In this document: positions 63,915 through 64,000 of the stretch, piece after piece
Layout of the letters: each line of letters opens with the position of its first letter
Position numbering within the stretch: the first letter of the stretch is position 1
Assembly: GCA_905250075.1 (NCBI GenBank)
Contig: CAJNOP010000021.1
Span: 1,064,363-1,128,362, forward strand
DNA length: 64,000 nt
Source of the DNA: Rotaria sp. Silwood1
Taxonomy: Eukaryota; Rotifera; Eurotatoria; Philodinida; Philodinidae
Reading direction: 5' to 3'
The notes under the pieces: model-generated
Database searches by the model: none
The model's input: the letters and a program-made list of their open reading frames with translations, nothing else
What the model was told of the DNA's origin: nothing
Position numbers and translations under genes: made by a program

Positions 63915-64000
63915 TGATTAAACAGATTGATATCCAATTTGTTTTTATTTTCGCTTTTCTTGTTTGTCTTTTCTTTAATAACGTTGTTGTTATTTTTTTT

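Noticed and set aside
1-64000. Prokaryotic or viral system (operon, CRISPR, prophage, defence island).
   Set aside because: All recognised genes are intron-bearing or typical eukaryotic genes, and no direct-repeat arrays or phage genes are present.

Overview
The window is nuclear DNA of a small invertebrate animal, most likely a bdelloid rotifer (inference). It is very AT-rich, genes are dense on both strands, and coding exons are broken by many GT...AG introns of about 50-70 bp with a few of 0.5-3 kb. The gene set is metazoan: SREBP, WBP2, RASEF-type Rab, a pericentrin/AKAP450 PACT domain, SEPSECS, a matrix metalloproteinase. One peptidase looks more like plant and bacterial than animal enzymes, as is common in bdelloids. 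I see no prokaryotic organisation, CRISPR array, rRNA or convincing tRNA.

Layout. 1-4254 (-): an SREBP lipid-regulatory transcription factor cut by the left edge. 6589-22678 (-): three essential genes in a close head-to-tail row, GTF2H4 (TFIIH p52), PRPF4 (U4/U6 snRNP) and NUP93 (nuclear pore). 22990-26265 (+): a single-pass membrane coiled-coil protein with an N-terminal LIR-like motif, possibly a CCPG1-like ER-phagy receptor, divergent from NUP93. 26.3-29.6 kb: transposon-derived DNA, with a mariner-like terminal-inverted-repeat element and a 1.75 kb imperfect hairpin. 29665-31183 (+): SEPSECS. 33173-34181 (-): a secreted trypsin-like protease. 36720-37010 (+): LSM8. 39520-40247 (-): a secreted LURP-one-related (tubby-like) protein. 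40806-43914 (-): a short PACT-domain centrosomal protein, divergent from a Tctex1-domain dynein light chain (44426-44989, +). About 45.5-50.2 kb (+): an EF-hand/coiled-coil/Rab GTPase (RASEF/CRACR2A type). 51981-56659 (+): WBP2, whose 3 kb second intron carries a complete matrix metalloproteinase gene on the opposite strand (53379-55221). 56891-59907 (+): an S9B dipeptidyl-peptidase-like enzyme. 60158-63914 (+): a DDX21/DDX50-type nucleolar helicase with three C-terminal zinc knuckles.

The genes do not form one pathway. Loose themes are RNA metabolism (PRPF4 and LSM8 both act on U6 snRNA; DDX21; SEPSECS) and dynein/centrosome functions (PACT protein, Tctex1 light chain, RASEF). The most useful patterns are: (1) two types of gene 5' end, with acceptor-like AG signals just upstream of the ATG in nine intracellular-protein genes against TATA-like boxes in the three secreted-protein genes; (2) several foldback and inverted-repeat elements in introns and intergenic DNA; (3) unusual architectures: secreted LURP-one-related protein, His-tailed MMP, minimal pericentrin-like protein, zinc-knuckle DDX21. 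I did not find a clearly new multi-gene system.
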